DNA from: Streptomyces profundus
Lineage (GTDB): Bacteria; Actinomycetota; Actinomycetes; Streptomycetales; Streptomycetaceae
Assembly: GCF_020740535.1 (NCBI RefSeq)
Contig: NZ_CP082362.1
Location: forward strand, 5,508,501 to 5,572,500
DNA length: 64,000 nt
Reading direction: 5' to 3'
Shown here: one piece after another, positions 1-9,699 of the stretch
Layout: the number at the start of each line of letters is the position of its first letter
How positions within the stretch are numbered: the stretch's first letter is position 1
Translations under genes and position numbers: made by a program
The notes under the pieces: model-generated
Seen by the model: the letters and a program-made list of their open reading frames with translations, nothing else
The model's database searches: none
What the model was told of the DNA's origin: nothing

Positions 1-45
1 GGAGAGAACCGGCCCGCCCTGGGCCGGCGGCAGAAGGGACGCGGG

Positions 46-519
46 ATGCGAGACGAGAACGGAGCCAGGACGGCGCTGGAGTGGCTGGCCGCCGCGGCGC
101 CCAGCCCGGCGACCTGCCGATGGGAGTGGGAGCGCCAACCACAGGGGGTGGCCCTGCTGCCCGCGGGGCGGCTGTGGGACGTGCTGATCCTGCCGCCCGT
201 GCTGGGTCTTGCCACGCTGGATGTGCTCGGCCGGATCATCGACCGCCCCGGGCCCGTGCTGGCGGACGGCCGGCAGCGGCGGGTCGGCTTCTTCGTCCCC
301 GCCGGCACCGCGGGCCGCTGGCTCGGCACCGGGGTGCGGGCGGCGGGACACGGCAGCTGGATCGTGGTGCCACGCCCCGACCGGTCCGTCCCGGCCGCCC
401 GCTGGTTGGTGCCGCCGGACGGCTCAGGTCTGCTGACCGACCCCGCCGTCCTGGAGTTGGCGATGCACGAGGCCGCCGCCACCGTGGCCGGGCCACGCCG
501 CCCCGGCCTCGGCGCGTGA
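46..519 (+). CDS. Small Prim-Pol-like hypothetical protein
   Basis: A 157-residue soluble protein without signal peptide or membrane segment. The pattern of a WDVL-type strand near residue 44, a GFFVPAGTAGRWL segment near residue 80 and a RWLVPPDG segment near residue 118 resembles the N-terminal part of actinobacterial proteins annotated as bifunctional DNA primase/polymerase, but it is much shorter and I cannot identify the acidic catalytic residues, so an enzymatic role is not supported. The ATG is preceded by AGAAGGGA, a usable ribosome site. It runs towards gabT with only 21 bases between the two stop codons. Function unknown. Confidence 0.6.
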   Translation: MRDENGARTALEWLAAAAPSPATCRWEWERQPQGVALLPAGRLWDVLILPPVLGLATLDVLGRIIDRPGPVLADGRQRRVGFFVPAGTAGRWLGTGVRAAGHGSWIVVPRPDRSVPAARWLVPPDGSGLLTDPAVLELAMHEAAATVAGPRRPGLGA

Positions 520-540
520 CCCGCCAGGTGGGCGGACGGC

Positions 541-1899
541 TCAGCTCCCGGCCAGCGCGCTCTCCAGGATGTCGAGCCCCTCGCCGAGCAGGTCCTCGCC
601 GATCACCAGGGGCGGCAGGAAGCGCACCACGTTGCCGTAGGTGCCGGTGGTCAGGACCAGCAGCCCCGCCCGGTGGCAGCGCGCCGCCACGGCCGCCGTG
701 GTCGCCGGGTCGGGGTCCTTGCCGCCCGGGCGCACCAACTCGATCGCCACCATGGCGCCCCGGCCCCTCACATCGCCGATCACCGGGAAGCGTTCGGCCA
801 TCGCCCGCAGACGCGGCAGCATGATCTCCTCGATCCGCCGCGCCCTGGCCGGCAGGTCGAGATCGCGCATGGTCTCGATCGAGCCGAGCGCGGCGGCGCA
901 GGCCACCGGGTTGCCGCCGTAGGTCCCGCCGAGGCCGCCCACATGGGCGGCGTCCATGATCTCGGCGCGGCCGGTGACCGCGGCCAGCGGCAGCCCGCCG
1001 GCGATGCCCTTGGCCGTGGTGATCAGGTCGGGCACCAGGCCCTCGTCCTCGGAGGCGAACCACTGTCCGGTGCGGCAGAAGCCGGACTGGATCTCGTCCG
1101 CGACCAGCACGATCCCGTGCTCCCTGGCGAACTCGGCGACGCGCGGCAGGAAGCCGCGGGCCGGCACGATGAAGCCGCCCTCGCCGAGGATCGGCTCCAC
1201 CACGATGGCCGCCGTGTTGTCGGCCCCGACCTGCTTGGTGATCTGCTCGATCACCTGCGCCGCCGCCTCCTCGGCGCACCGTTCGGGCCCGGTCAGCCAG
1301 CGGTAGGGGTAGGCCATCGGCACCCGGTAGATCTCCGGCGCGAACGGGCCGAAGCCGTGCTTGTACGGCATGTCCTTGGCGGTCAGCGCCATGGTGAGGT
1401 TGGTGCGGCCGTGGTAGCCGTGCTCGAAGACCACCACCGCCTGCCGCTTGGTGTGGTAGCGCGCGATCTTGACCGCGTTCTCCACCGCCTCGGCGCCGGA
1501 GTTCAGCAGGATCGACTTCTTGGGATGGTCACCGGGGGTGAGCCGCGCCAGCTCCTCGCAGACCTCGACATAGCCCTCGTAGGGGGTGACCATCGCGCAG
1601 GTGTGGGTGAACCGGCTCAGCTGCTCGGTGGCGCGCCGCACCACGGCTTCGGCGCTGTTGCCGACCGAGGTGACGGCGATCCCGGCGCCGAAGTCGATCA
1701 GCCGGTTGCCGTCCACGTCCTCGACGATGCCGCCGCCCGCCCTGGCGGCGAAGACCGGCATCACGGTGCCGACACCAGCGGCCACCGTGGCCAGCTTCCG
1801 CGCCATCAACTCCTGGGACCTGGGCCCCGGGATCTCGGTGACCAGCCTGCGCTCCTGGGGGAGAGCGGGACCTCCGGCCCTTCCGTTCGTGTCGCTCAT
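541..1899 (-). CDS. gabT: 4-aminobutyrate aminotransferase
   Basis: Class III PLP-dependent aminotransferase of 452 residues, the usual length. It moves the amino group of 4-aminobutyrate to 2-oxoglutarate, giving succinate semialdehyde and glutamate in the cytosol. The PLP-binding lysine is K297 in the TTAKGIAGG segment; the VADEIQSG motif that contacts the pyridine ring lies upstream, and LNSGAEAVENAVKIAR is the cofactor phosphate region. I chose the ATG at 1899 because GAGGAG lies just upstream; an open frame extends 29 codons further without a ribosome site. The aldehyde dehydrogenase and PucR regulator about 5 kb away fit a shared GABA or polyamine catabolic role. Function is well supported; exact amino donor is inferred. 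Confidence 0.9.
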   Translation of the reverse strand: MSDTNGRAGGPALPQERRLVTEIPGPRSQELMARKLATVAAGVGTVMPVFAARAGGGIVEDVDGNRLIDFGAGIAVTSVGNSAEAVVRRATEQLSRFTHTCAMVTPYEGYVEVCEELARLTPGDHPKKSILLNSGAEAVENAVKIARYHTKRQAVVVFEHGYHGRTNLTMALTAKDMPYKHGFGPFAPEIYRVPMAYPYRWLTGPERCAEEAAAQVIEQITKQVGADNTAAIVVEPILGEGGFIVPARGFLPRVAEFAREHGIVLVADEIQSGFCRTGQWFASEDEGLVPDLITTAKGIAGGLPLAAVTGRAEIMDAAHVGGLGGTYGGNPVACAAALGSIETMRDLDLPARARRIEEIMLPRLRAMAERFPVIGDVRGRGAMVAIELVRPGGKDPDPATTAAVAARCHRAGLLVLTTGTYGNVVRFLPPLVIGEDLLGEGLDILESALAGS

Positions 1900-2053
1900 G
1901 AGTGGACTCCTCGTCGCGAAGGGGGTGCGTCGGGCACTTCCCCCGCAGGCTAGGGCCGGCCCGGCGCCCCGGGCACGCGCCACCACGGAGTCAACGCGGC
2001 ATGGTTTTGGCCACTTCGTCGCCTGGCGTCCCGCCCCCGGGGCCCGCGCGCGA

Positions 2054-3406
2054 TCAGGGCTGCAACGAGGGGCTGCGCGGCGAGGCGGGACAGATCCGCC
2101 GGCCGTCCTCGTCGAACACGTACATCTGGTTCAGGTCGACCAGCAGGGGCACCCGCTCGCCCAGCCGGGGCTGGGCGTCGGCCGGGATGCGCACCACGAG
2201 GCCGTCCGTGATCCGGCCCGCCGCGGTGGCCGGCGGGCCCTCGGACTCCTGGTCGCGCGGTTCGGCCGGCTCGCGCGGGCTCCCGGCCGGGGTCCGCTGC
2301 CGGCCCAGCAGGCGCCCCAGGCCGCCGGAGCCGCCGAGCCGCGAACGGCGCCCGACCCGGGACCGCCTGGCCGGCGGACGCGGCGCCTCAAGACCCTCGA
2401 CCCGCGCCGGACGGGCCCCCGTCGACACATGCACCAGCGACTCGTGCCCCTGGAACTCCACGTGCTGCACCACACCGTTGAGCAGCGCCTCGGTGGGGCG
2501 CATCTCCTGCGGGGTGGCGATCCTGGCCGCCTCGGAGCGCAGCCCCACGGTGATCTCCCGCCCCATCTGCACCCGCAGCATCTGGTGGTCCACGGACAAC
2601 GGCTGGGGCAGCTCGATGCGTTGGGTGCCGAAGTCGATGCCCATCCGGCCGCCGAGCGGCGCGTGCACCGTGGCCCGCAGCAGGTTGATCCGGGGCGTGC
2701 CGACGAAGGCCGCCACGAAGACGTTCTCGGGGCGTTGGTAGACCACCCTGGCGCTGTCCATCTGCTGGATCACGCCGTCCCGCATCACGGCCACCCGGTC
2801 GCCGAGCGACATGGCCTCCGCCTGGTCGTGCGTCACATAGACCGTGGTCACCCCGAGATGCCGGGTCAGGGTCGCGATCTCGGCGCGCAGCCGGGTGCGG
2901 AGCTTGGCGTCGAGGTTGGAGAGCGGCTCGTCCAACAGGAAGGCGGACGGGCGGCGGACGATCGCCCGTCCCATCGCCACCCGCTGGCGCTCGCCACCGG
3001 AGAGCTGCCCGGGGTAGCGCTCCAACAGGTCCTCGATGCCCAGCAGCCGGGCCGCCTCCCGCACCCGGGAGGTGGTGTCCTGGTGCGGCGACTCGATGCG
3101 CAGCGGGAAGTCGATGTTCTGACGGCCCGTCATGTTCGGGTAGAGCGCGTAGTGTTGGAAGACCATCGCCAACCGGCGTTCACCGGGCGGTATCGCGTTG
3201 GACAGCTCGCCGTCGAAGAGCAGTTCACCCGAGGTGATGTCCTCCAGACCCGCGATCATCCGCAGCACGGTCGTCTTGCCGCATCCCGAGGGGCCGAGGA
3301 GCACCACGAACTCACCGGGACCGATGTCCATGGACAGGCGATCCACGGCGACCACGTCCCGTGGGTAGATCTTGGTCACGTCTCGCAGGGAGATGGCGCG
3401 TGTCAT
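2054..3406 (-). CDS. CUT1-type sugar ABC transporter ATPase (MalK/UgpC/MsiK-like)
   Basis: ABC ATPase of 450 residues. Walker A GPSGCGKT at 38-45, Q-loop Q84, signature LSGGERQ at 135-141, Walker B AFLLDEP at 155-161 and switch histidine H193 are all intact, followed by the MalK-type C-terminal TOBE/OB regulatory domain. That domain carries an Arg/Pro/Gly-rich insertion at roughly 325-395, which makes the protein about 70 residues longer than typical MsiK. No permease or binding-protein gene adjoins it, so it is an orphan ATPase. Both sugar importers further right lack an ATPase, so it could energise one of them; MsiK elsewhere in the genome is the usual candidate. Start ATG has only a weak ribosome site. 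Confidence 0.85.
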   Translation of the reverse strand: MTRAISLRDVTKIYPRDVVAVDRLSMDIGPGEFVVLLGPSGCGKTTVLRMIAGLEDITSGELLFDGELSNAIPPGERRLAMVFQHYALYPNMTGRQNIDFPLRIESPHQDTTSRVREAARLLGIEDLLERYPGQLSGGERQRVAMGRAIVRRPSAFLLDEPLSNLDAKLRTRLRAEIATLTRHLGVTTVYVTHDQAEAMSLGDRVAVMRDGVIQQMDSARVVYQRPENVFVAAFVGTPRINLLRATVHAPLGGRMGIDFGTQRIELPQPLSVDHQMLRVQMGREITVGLRSEAARIATPQEMRPTEALLNGVVQHVEFQGHESLVHVSTGARPARVEGLEAPRPPARRSRVGRRSRLGGSGGLGRLLGRQRTPAGSPREPAEPRDQESEGPPATAAGRITDGLVVRIPADAQPRLGERVPLLVDLNQMYVFDEDGRRICPASPRSPSLQP

Positions 3407-3676
3407 GGCGTTCCGCCCGTGGATTTCCTTGACTGGGGGATGAGCCAGGAACGTAGCGCACCGGATGTCCCAGGGGAACGCTTTCGCACAACTTGCCCCT
3501 TCGCATATTCGAGAGCCCGTTCGCGCACCTCACACCGGTGGATCGGCGGGCGGCACGGGAGGGCTACGGCTGCACTAGATTTGGCCGTGGACGAACGGTC
3601 AGCGAAGCGGTCGGGGCCCCTCCGACGCGACGACAACCGGCGTTCCAGGCGCGGCGGTCGGCATCATGGGGGATCA

Positions 3677-6052
3677 ATGGACAGCGACGGTACCGGGAAG
3701 CCGAGGCGCATGCCCCACGAGACGGCGGACCACACCCCCGTGGTTCCCCCGCCCCCCGGGGCGCCGCCGGCGACCCACCAGCCGCAGGCGGTCGAAGTCC
3801 CGCCGCTGACCCGCTGGTTGCGCAAGCCACGCCCCGCCACCCGCCCCGGCATCTGGCGCGCCGACCACATCGCCAAACCACCCCACGACCCCAACGGCCC
3901 CAGCGACCGCGAACTCCACGGCGGCGCCCTCCTGGCGTTCCTGACGGCTTGGCTCGTCTGGTCGTTGTACGCCAACGAGTACGTCGACTGGGTCCTTCGG
4001 CCGCTCGACTGGATGGGCATCAAGTCCTGGGACTCGATGAGCGCCCGCCTCGCCGCCGTCTACGTGTACGAGTGGCTGCTGCTGTGCGGGCTCGCGTACG
4101 TCTTCGGCCGGCTGGGCAACGCGGCGGCGCTCTGGCGACGTTGGCGACCCACGGTGCTGCGGATCTGGTCCCACCGCCCCGACCTCGAACGCCAGGACCC
4201 CGGTCGGACGCTGCGCGCCGTCGCCGCCCTCCTCGCGGCCTGGATCGTGTGGCGGCTCAGCTTCCGCGAGGTGTGGATGTTCTGGCTCGACCCCCTCGAC
4301 GCCGTGGTGCCGCGGGCGTTGTGGGAGGACGGGGACACCGCCGCCTATGTGGTGGTCTACAACCTGTACTACCTGCTCTACACCGCCCTGTTGCTGCTGC
4401 TCTTCGGCTGGCTCGGCGGGTGGCGTGCCGTCGGGCGGCGGTATCCGCTGGCGCTGTTGGCGCGGGACGGCGCGCCCGGGAGTGCCGAGGAGCGGGCCGA
4501 GATCGCCCGGCTGACGGACTTCACCGAGCTCCGCGCCGCCGGCGCCGAGGCGGCGGCCGAACGGCTGCTGGCCGAGGTGCGGGACGGGGCGATGAACGAT
4601 CTGGACTACGCCAGGATCGCGCACGCCTGGAGCGCGGTGCGGGCCAGGCCGACGGAGCTGCCGGCCTTCGGCGAGGCCGTGCGGCTCCACGGCGCCGGCG
4701 CGTTCCCGCACCCGTCGGGCGAGCGGGATCTGCCGGTCCGCGCCGCCCAGCACGATCTGCTCACCCGCCAGGTGCGGATCGGCTCGGGGGTGGACGATGA
4801 GCGCAACCCCTACGAGTACCGGGCCGTGGACATCGCGCTCGATCCGGCCGTGCTCGGCACCTCGCTGCTGGCCGTCGGCCCGCCCGGCGCGGGCAAGACG
4901 GGGCGGGTGGTGCGTCCGGTGGTCGAGGCGCTCTGTCTGCACGCCCTGACGGGCCAGGCCGCCGTCGTCGCGGTGGGCACGGCGGCCAGCGGCCTCGGCC
5001 CCGACCACGCCTTCGACGTGCTGGTGCGGGTGGGCGACCGGCGCAGCACCCACCAGCTGGCGCTCTACGGCGGCGCCGCCGACACCGACGAGGCGGCCGG
5101 GTTGCTGGGGGAGGCGCTGGTCGGCGGCTCCCAGGCGGAGACCAGGGAGGCCGCCGCAGTGCTGATCCAGCTGATCGGCCCCTACCACGCGGCCTACGGC
5201 CGGCTGCCTGGCGTGCCCGAGCTGCGCGCCATGCTGGACGGGGCGCCGGCGCTGCTGGCGACGCTGCGCGAGGACCTGGCGCTGGCCGGGGCGCACGACC
5301 AGCAGCGGGAGTTGGATTCCCGGCAGCGCCAGTCGCGCCGCGTCGACGACCTCGGCCGGCGGCTCGCCGACAGGTTGGCGCTGCTCGACCGGGCCGGTTT
5401 CTCCGTCGAGTCCGATGGCGCCCCGTTCTCGCTGGCCGCGCTCACCCATCCGCTGCGGGTACGGGTCGACCTGCCGGCCGCCGGGCACGCGGAGGCGGGC
5501 CGGATCATCACCCGGCTGCTGCTCGCGCAGTTCGCCGCCTCGGTCACCAGCCGCCCGGACCGTTCCCTCTTCGCCGTCCTGGTCCTCGACGACGCCACCG
5601 CCGCCATCACGCCCGGCACGGTGCGCGGCCTCACCCAGCTGCGGGGCGCCAACGCGGGTGCGGTGCTGTCGCTGCGCACCCTGGACGACGTGCCGGCGGA
5701 GCTGCGCGCGGGACTGCTGGGCGCGGTCGGCTGCCGGATGGCGTTCTCCGGGCTCACCACCTGGGACGCCGAGCACTTCGCCCGCGCCTGGGGCACCGCG
5801 TGGACGGAGGACCAGGACATCACCAGAACCCCGGACCGCGCCGGCGGCATCGTGCGGCGCACGGTGCGCGGGGTGCGGAAGCTGTTCACGGGGCGGGAGA
5901 CCACCACCGACTCGGTGACGGTGCGACGGGTGGAGCGGGAGCGCTGGTCCGCCTCGGAGTTGGCGCACCGGGTGCCTCCGCGGCACGCGGTGCTGTCGAT
6001 GACGTCGGTGGAGGGCGAGCCCACCCCGCCGGTGCTGCTGCGGCTCGGCTGA
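3677..6052 (+). CDS. Membrane-anchored P-loop NTPase, function unknown
   Basis: A 791-residue protein. A Pro-rich cytoplasmic start (1-60) is followed by about four membrane segments near 75-97, 125-147, 178-195 and 225-252, then a large cytosolic domain with Walker A GPPGAGKT at 401-408 (K407) and a Walker B-like LVLDD near 634-638. The overall plan recalls TraG/VirD4- or FtsK-like ATPases of actinobacteria, but no conjugation gene is nearby and I cannot assign a substrate. The ATG at 3677 has GGGGGAT just upstream; a second in-frame ATG is 12 codons in. It is divergent from the ABC ATPase gene. Biochemical class fairly safe, role unknown. Confidence 0.75.
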   Translation: MDSDGTGKPRRMPHETADHTPVVPPPPGAPPATHQPQAVEVPPLTRWLRKPRPATRPGIWRADHIAKPPHDPNGPSDRELHGGALLAFLTAWLVWSLYANEYVDWVLRPLDWMGIKSWDSMSARLAAVYVYEWLLLCGLAYVFGRLGNAAALWRRWRPTVLRIWSHRPDLERQDPGRTLRAVAALLAAWIVWRLSFREVWMFWLDPLDAVVPRALWEDGDTAAYVVVYNLYYLLYTALLLLLFGWLGGWRAVGRRYPLALLARDGAPGSAEERAEIARLTDFTELRAAGAEAAAERLLAEVRDGAMNDLDYARIAHAWSAVRARPTELPAFGEAVRLHGAGAFPHPSGERDLPVRAAQHDLLTRQVRIGSGVDDERNPYEYRAVDIALDPAVLGTSLLAVGPPGAGKTGRVVRPVVEALCLHALTGQAAVVAVGTAASGLGPDHAFDVLVRVGDRRSTHQLALYGGAADTDEAAGLLGEALVGGSQAETREAAAVLIQLIGPYHAAYGRLPGVPELRAMLDGAPALLATLREDLALAGAHDQQRELDSRQRQSRRVDDLGRRLADRLALLDRAGFSVESDGAPFSLAALTHPLRVRVDLPAAGHAEAGRIITRLLLAQFAASVTSRPDRSLFAVLVLDDATAAITPGTVRGLTQLRGANAGAVLSLRTLDDVPAELRAGLLGAVGCRMAFSGLTTWDAEHFARAWGTAWTEDQDITRTPDRAGGIVRRTVRGVRKLFTGRETTTDSVTVRRVERERWSASELAHRVPPRHAVLSMTSVEGEPTPPVLLRLG

Positions 6053-6167
6053 GGCCGCCGTCGGGAGGTGGCCGATACCCGCCGCCCCGGTCACGGGGGC
6101 CGGTGGGACGCCGTGACCGGCCACGATACGGTGCCAGTGACGTCGATCCGGCTGCCCTAGGTGATAT

Positions 6168-7739
6168 ATGCGACCCACTCTCGCCGCACTCACGCAGCAC
6201 AGCGCGCTCCGGCTCCGGGTCCGCGCGGGGGAGGACCGGCTGGACACCGAGGTGCGGTGGGCGCACACCAGCGAGATGACCGATCCGACGCCTTTTCTGG
6301 ACGGCGGCGAGCTGTTGTTGACCATCGGGCTCAAGCTTCCGGTGGACGAACTGGACGCGATGCGCGCCTATGTGGCGCGACTGACCGCGGCGGGGGTGGT
6401 CGGGCTCGGCTTCGGCGTCGGGGTCAACCACCCGGAGGTCACCCCCGAGTTGCTCCAGGCGGTGCGGGAGGCGGGGCTGCCGCTGCTCGAGGTGCCGCAG
6501 CGCACCCCGTTCATCGCGATCAGCAAGGCGGTCTCCGCCGCGATCGCCGCCGAGCAGTACCGCACGGTGACGGCCGGCTTCGCCGCGCAGCGCGAGTTGA
6601 CCAGGGCGGCGGTCTCGCCCGAGGGGCCGCAGGCGCTGCTGACGCGGCTGGCGGCGCAGGTGGACGGTTGGGCCGCGCTCTGCGACCGTTCGGGCGCCGT
6701 GACGGCCGTCGCTCCCGGTTGGGCCGCGCGCCGGGCGGGGCGGTTGGCCGAGGAGGTACGGCGGTTGGGCGACCGTCCGGCCCCGGCGAGCACCGTCTGC
6801 GCGGTGCCGGCCGAGGACGGCGGGCCGCCGGGGGCGGACCGCGTCGAGCTCCAGATGGTCGGCACCGGGCAGCGGGACCGCGCCGTGCTGGCGATCGGCA
6901 CCGCCGCCCCGCTCGGCACCACGGGCCGGTACGCGGTGCAGGCGGCGGTCGCGCTGCTCACCCTGGTGACGGAGCGCTCGCTGGCCTACCAGCTGGCCGA
7001 GTCCCGGCTCGGCGGCGCGGTGCTGCGGATGTTGCTGAGCGGTGAGCCGGACCACGCCAGGGCGGTCGCCGGCCAGCTGTACGGCGGCCTGCTGGACGCG
7101 CCGCTGCGGGTGGTGGCCGTCGAGGGCGCGGAGCCGGCGGCGCTGACCGCGCTGGGGCAGGCGATAGAGGGCGCGGCGGCCCGCGCCGGCGAGTCGGTGC
7201 TGGCCGCGCCGGACGGCGAGGGCCTGGTGCTGCTGCTGGCCGACGGCGGCGGCGCGGTCGCCGCCTGTCTCGACCACGCGTCGAAGTCCGGGGACGGCGT
7301 GGTCGTCGGCCTGTCGGCGCCGACCGGTCTTGCCGGCGTCGACGCCGGCTACCAACAGGCCAGGGAGGCCCTGCTGGTGGCCAGGCGGCGGGGCGACACA
7401 CTGGTGGAGCACGACAATGTGGCCGTCGGTTCCGTGCTGCCCCTGCTGGGCGACGAGGCGGTGCGGGCCTTCGCGGACGGGATGCTGCGGTCGCTGCGCG
7501 AGCACGACAAGAGCGGACGCGGCGATCTGTTGGCCTCGTTGCGGGCCTGGCTCTCCCGGCACGGGCAGTGGGACGCGGCGGCGGCCGATCTGGGGGTGCA
7601 CCGGCACACGTTGCGCTACCGGATGCGGCGCGTCGAGGAGATCCTGGACCGGTCCCTGGACGATCCGGATCTGCGGATGGAGCTGTGGCTGGCGCTCAAG
7701 GCCAGCGGGGTGGCCGCCCGGCGGTACCCCAGGGCCTGA
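6168..7739 (+). CDS. PucR-family transcriptional regulator
   Basis: A 523-residue regulator of the PucR family. The N-terminal PucR domain covers about 10-130, followed by the degenerate nucleotidyl-cyclase-like middle region, and the C-terminal helix-turn-helix (PucR HTH_30 type) lies at about 465-515, with the recognition segment LGVHRHTLRYRMRRVEEIL. Members usually activate purine, amino-acid or polyamine catabolic genes. It lies 184 bases upstream of, and in the same direction as, the aldehyde dehydrogenase, its most likely target. AGGTGA precedes the ATG. The effector cannot be read from the sequence. Confidence 0.85.
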   Translation: MRPTLAALTQHSALRLRVRAGEDRLDTEVRWAHTSEMTDPTPFLDGGELLLTIGLKLPVDELDAMRAYVARLTAAGVVGLGFGVGVNHPEVTPELLQAVREAGLPLLEVPQRTPFIAISKAVSAAIAAEQYRTVTAGFAAQRELTRAAVSPEGPQALLTRLAAQVDGWAALCDRSGAVTAVAPGWAARRAGRLAEEVRRLGDRPAPASTVCAVPAEDGGPPGADRVELQMVGTGQRDRAVLAIGTAAPLGTTGRYAVQAAVALLTLVTERSLAYQLAESRLGGAVLRMLLSGEPDHARAVAGQLYGGLLDAPLRVVAVEGAEPAALTALGQAIEGAAARAGESVLAAPDGEGLVLLLADGGGAVAACLDHASKSGDGVVVGLSAPTGLAGVDAGYQQAREALLVARRRGDTLVEHDNVAVGSVLPLLGDEAVRAFADGMLRSLREHDKSGRGDLLASLRAWLSRHGQWDAAAADLGVHRHTLRYRMRRVEEILDRSLDDPDLRMELWLALKASGVAARRYPRA

Positions 7740-7819
7740 AGGGCCCCGTCCCCCCTTGCGCGTCGGTTCCTTGTCCAGCCCTACCAAATGGCAGTGTCGG
7801 CCCGCCGCGCCGCTACAAA

Positions 7820-7836
7820 CCGGACAAGAAGTCCGG
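7820..7836. promoter_or_regulatory. Inverted repeat upstream of aldehyde dehydrogenase
   Basis: CCGGAC, five bases, GTCCGG: a perfect 6-bp inverted repeat. It ends 13 bases before a possible -10 box TACGGT (7850-7855), so it would sit at about -35, where an activator or repressor could act. A TTGTCC half-site-like sequence also occurs at 7771-7776. PucR binding is an inference from gene order only. Confidence 0.35.
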
Positions 7837-7923
7837 GCGGTCGAGCGCCTACGGTGGGTGCGGGCGAGGGGCGTGCCGTCCCTTTCGCCGCTGGTTTCCA
7901 GAGCTTTGGAAGGGCGGACCGTG

Positions 7924-9378
7924 ATGACGTCAACGACATCCCCGCAGGCGTTCTGGCTGGCCGGGCGCGCGGCGCGCGGCGAGCGCACCCTGGAGGTCAC
8001 CTCGCCGTGGGACGGCCGCACGGTGGGGGTGGTCTCCGTGCCCACGGCCGAGCAGACGGAGGAGGCGGTGGCCCGCGCCGCCGAGGTCGCCGAGGAGTTC
8101 GCCGCCACCCCCGCCTACGTCCGGGCCGCGGCCCTCGACCACGTGCGGGCCGCCATCGAGGCACGCTCGGACGAGGTGGCGCGGCTGATCTCGGCGGAGA
8201 ACGGCAAGCCGATCAAATGGGCCAGGGTCGAGGTGGCCCGCTGCCTCTCGGTCTTCCGCTGGGCGTCCGACGAGGCGCGCCGCTTCAACGGCGGCACCGC
8301 GCAGCGGCTGGACGCCGACGCGGGCGGCACCGGCCGGCTGGCGCTGACCCGGCGGGTGCCCTACGGCCCGGTGCTCGGCATCGCCCCGTTCAACTTCCCG
8401 CTCAACCTCTGCGCCCACAAGGTCGCGCCGGCGATCGCCGCCGGCGCGCCGATCGTGCTCAAGCCGGCGCCCGCCACCCCGCTCTCCGGCCTGCTGCTGG
8501 GCGAGTTGCTCGCCGAGACGGAGCTGCCCGCCGGCGCGGTGAGCGTGTTGCCGGTGCCGAACGACGCGATGCCCGAGCTGGTGGCGGACCCGAGGCTGCC
8601 GGTGATCTCGTTCACCGGGTCGGTGCCGGTCGGCTGGTCGATCAGGGATTCGGTGCCGCGCAAGCGGGTCACCCTGGAGCTGGGCGGCAACGGCGCCGCC
8701 GTGGTGCTCGCCGACTGGGCCGACGACGCCGATCTGGACTGGGCGGCCGAGCGGATCGCGACCTTCTCCAACTACCAGGGCGGGCAGTCCTGCATCTCGG
8801 TGCAGCGGGTGATCGCGGACGCCTCGGTCTACGACCGGCTGCTGCCCCGACTGATCGCCGCCGTCGACGGCCTGGTCACCGGGGACCCGTCTGACCCGGC
8901 CACCGATGTCGGCCCGCTGGTCAGCGAGGACGCGGCCCGCCGGGTCGAGGAGTGGGTGAACGAGGCGGTCGCCGGCGGCGCCTCGGTCCTGGCCGGCGGC
9001 ACCAGGGAGGGCGCGAGCTTCGCCCCGACCGTGCTGGCCGACGTCCCCGGCGACGCCCGGATCTCCTGCGACGAGGTCTTCGGGCCCGTCCTCTCGGTGA
9101 CCAGGGTGGACGGCGAGGCCGCCGCCTTCGCCGCGGCCAACGACTCCACCTTCGGCCTCCAGGCCGGCGTCTTCACCCGCGACCTCCAGGCCGCCTTCCG
9201 CGCCCACCGCGCGCTGGAGGTCGGCGGCGTGGTGATCGGCGACGTCCCGTCCTACCGTGCCGACCAGATGCCCTACGGCGGCGTCAAGCAGTCGGGCGTG
9301 GGCCGGGAGGGCGTCCAGTACGCCATGGAGGACTACACCTACGAACGCGTCATGGTCCTCACCGGCCTCACTCTCTGA
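7924..9378 (+). CDS. NAD(P)-dependent aldehyde dehydrogenase
   Basis: Aldehyde dehydrogenase superfamily, 484 residues, full length. General base E252 lies in TLELGGNGAAVVL and the catalytic cysteine is C290 in GGQSCISVQR; the coenzyme region has APFNFPLN near 157. It oxidises an aldehyde to its acid in the cytosol. Because gabT and a PucR regulator are close, succinate semialdehyde or an aminoaldehyde from polyamine breakdown is a sensible substrate, but sequence alone does not fix this. ATG at 7924 is directly preceded by an in-frame GTG at 7921, which is nearer the GGAAGG ribosome site and may be the real start (one residue more). Confidence 0.88.
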   Translation: MTSTTSPQAFWLAGRAARGERTLEVTSPWDGRTVGVVSVPTAEQTEEAVARAAEVAEEFAATPAYVRAAALDHVRAAIEARSDEVARLISAENGKPIKWARVEVARCLSVFRWASDEARRFNGGTAQRLDADAGGTGRLALTRRVPYGPVLGIAPFNFPLNLCAHKVAPAIAAGAPIVLKPAPATPLSGLLLGELLAETELPAGAVSVLPVPNDAMPELVADPRLPVISFTGSVPVGWSIRDSVPRKRVTLELGGNGAAVVLADWADDADLDWAAERIATFSNYQGGQSCISVQRVIADASVYDRLLPRLIAAVDGLVTGDPSDPATDVGPLVSEDAARRVEEWVNEAVAGGASVLAGGTREGASFAPTVLADVPGDARISCDEVFGPVLSVTRVDGEAAAFAAANDSTFGLQAGVFTRDLQAAFRAHRALEVGGVVIGDVPSYRADQMPYGGVKQSGVGREGVQYAMEDYTYERVMVLTGLTL

Positions 9379-9699
9379 CGCACGCCCCCCGAGCCGCCGC
9401 ACGGAGGCTGACGCGTCCCCGGCCCGCCCCCCAAGGAGCGACGGGCCGGGGTCCAACCCCTGGTGCGCCGCCGGCCCAACACACTCCGGCCCCCGAAGGA
9501 CAGCCCCTACGACGAACGCGGTCCGCTCGGAGTTCCTGCTCGCCCGCACCCGATCGCCAGGCCCCCAGCCCCACGGCGGGACACGCTCCCGGCCCCCGAC
9601 ACTCCACGCACCGGCCCGGACCCACCTCGCCCCCCACCCCGAACGCCCCGCGCACCAGGCCCGCGACCAGCCCACCCCGGCCGCCCACCCCAGCCGCTA

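Noticed and set aside
3674..6334. 886-codon minus frame across the P-loop protein
   Set aside because: No domain and no start signal; shadow of the plus-strand gene with its Walker motif.
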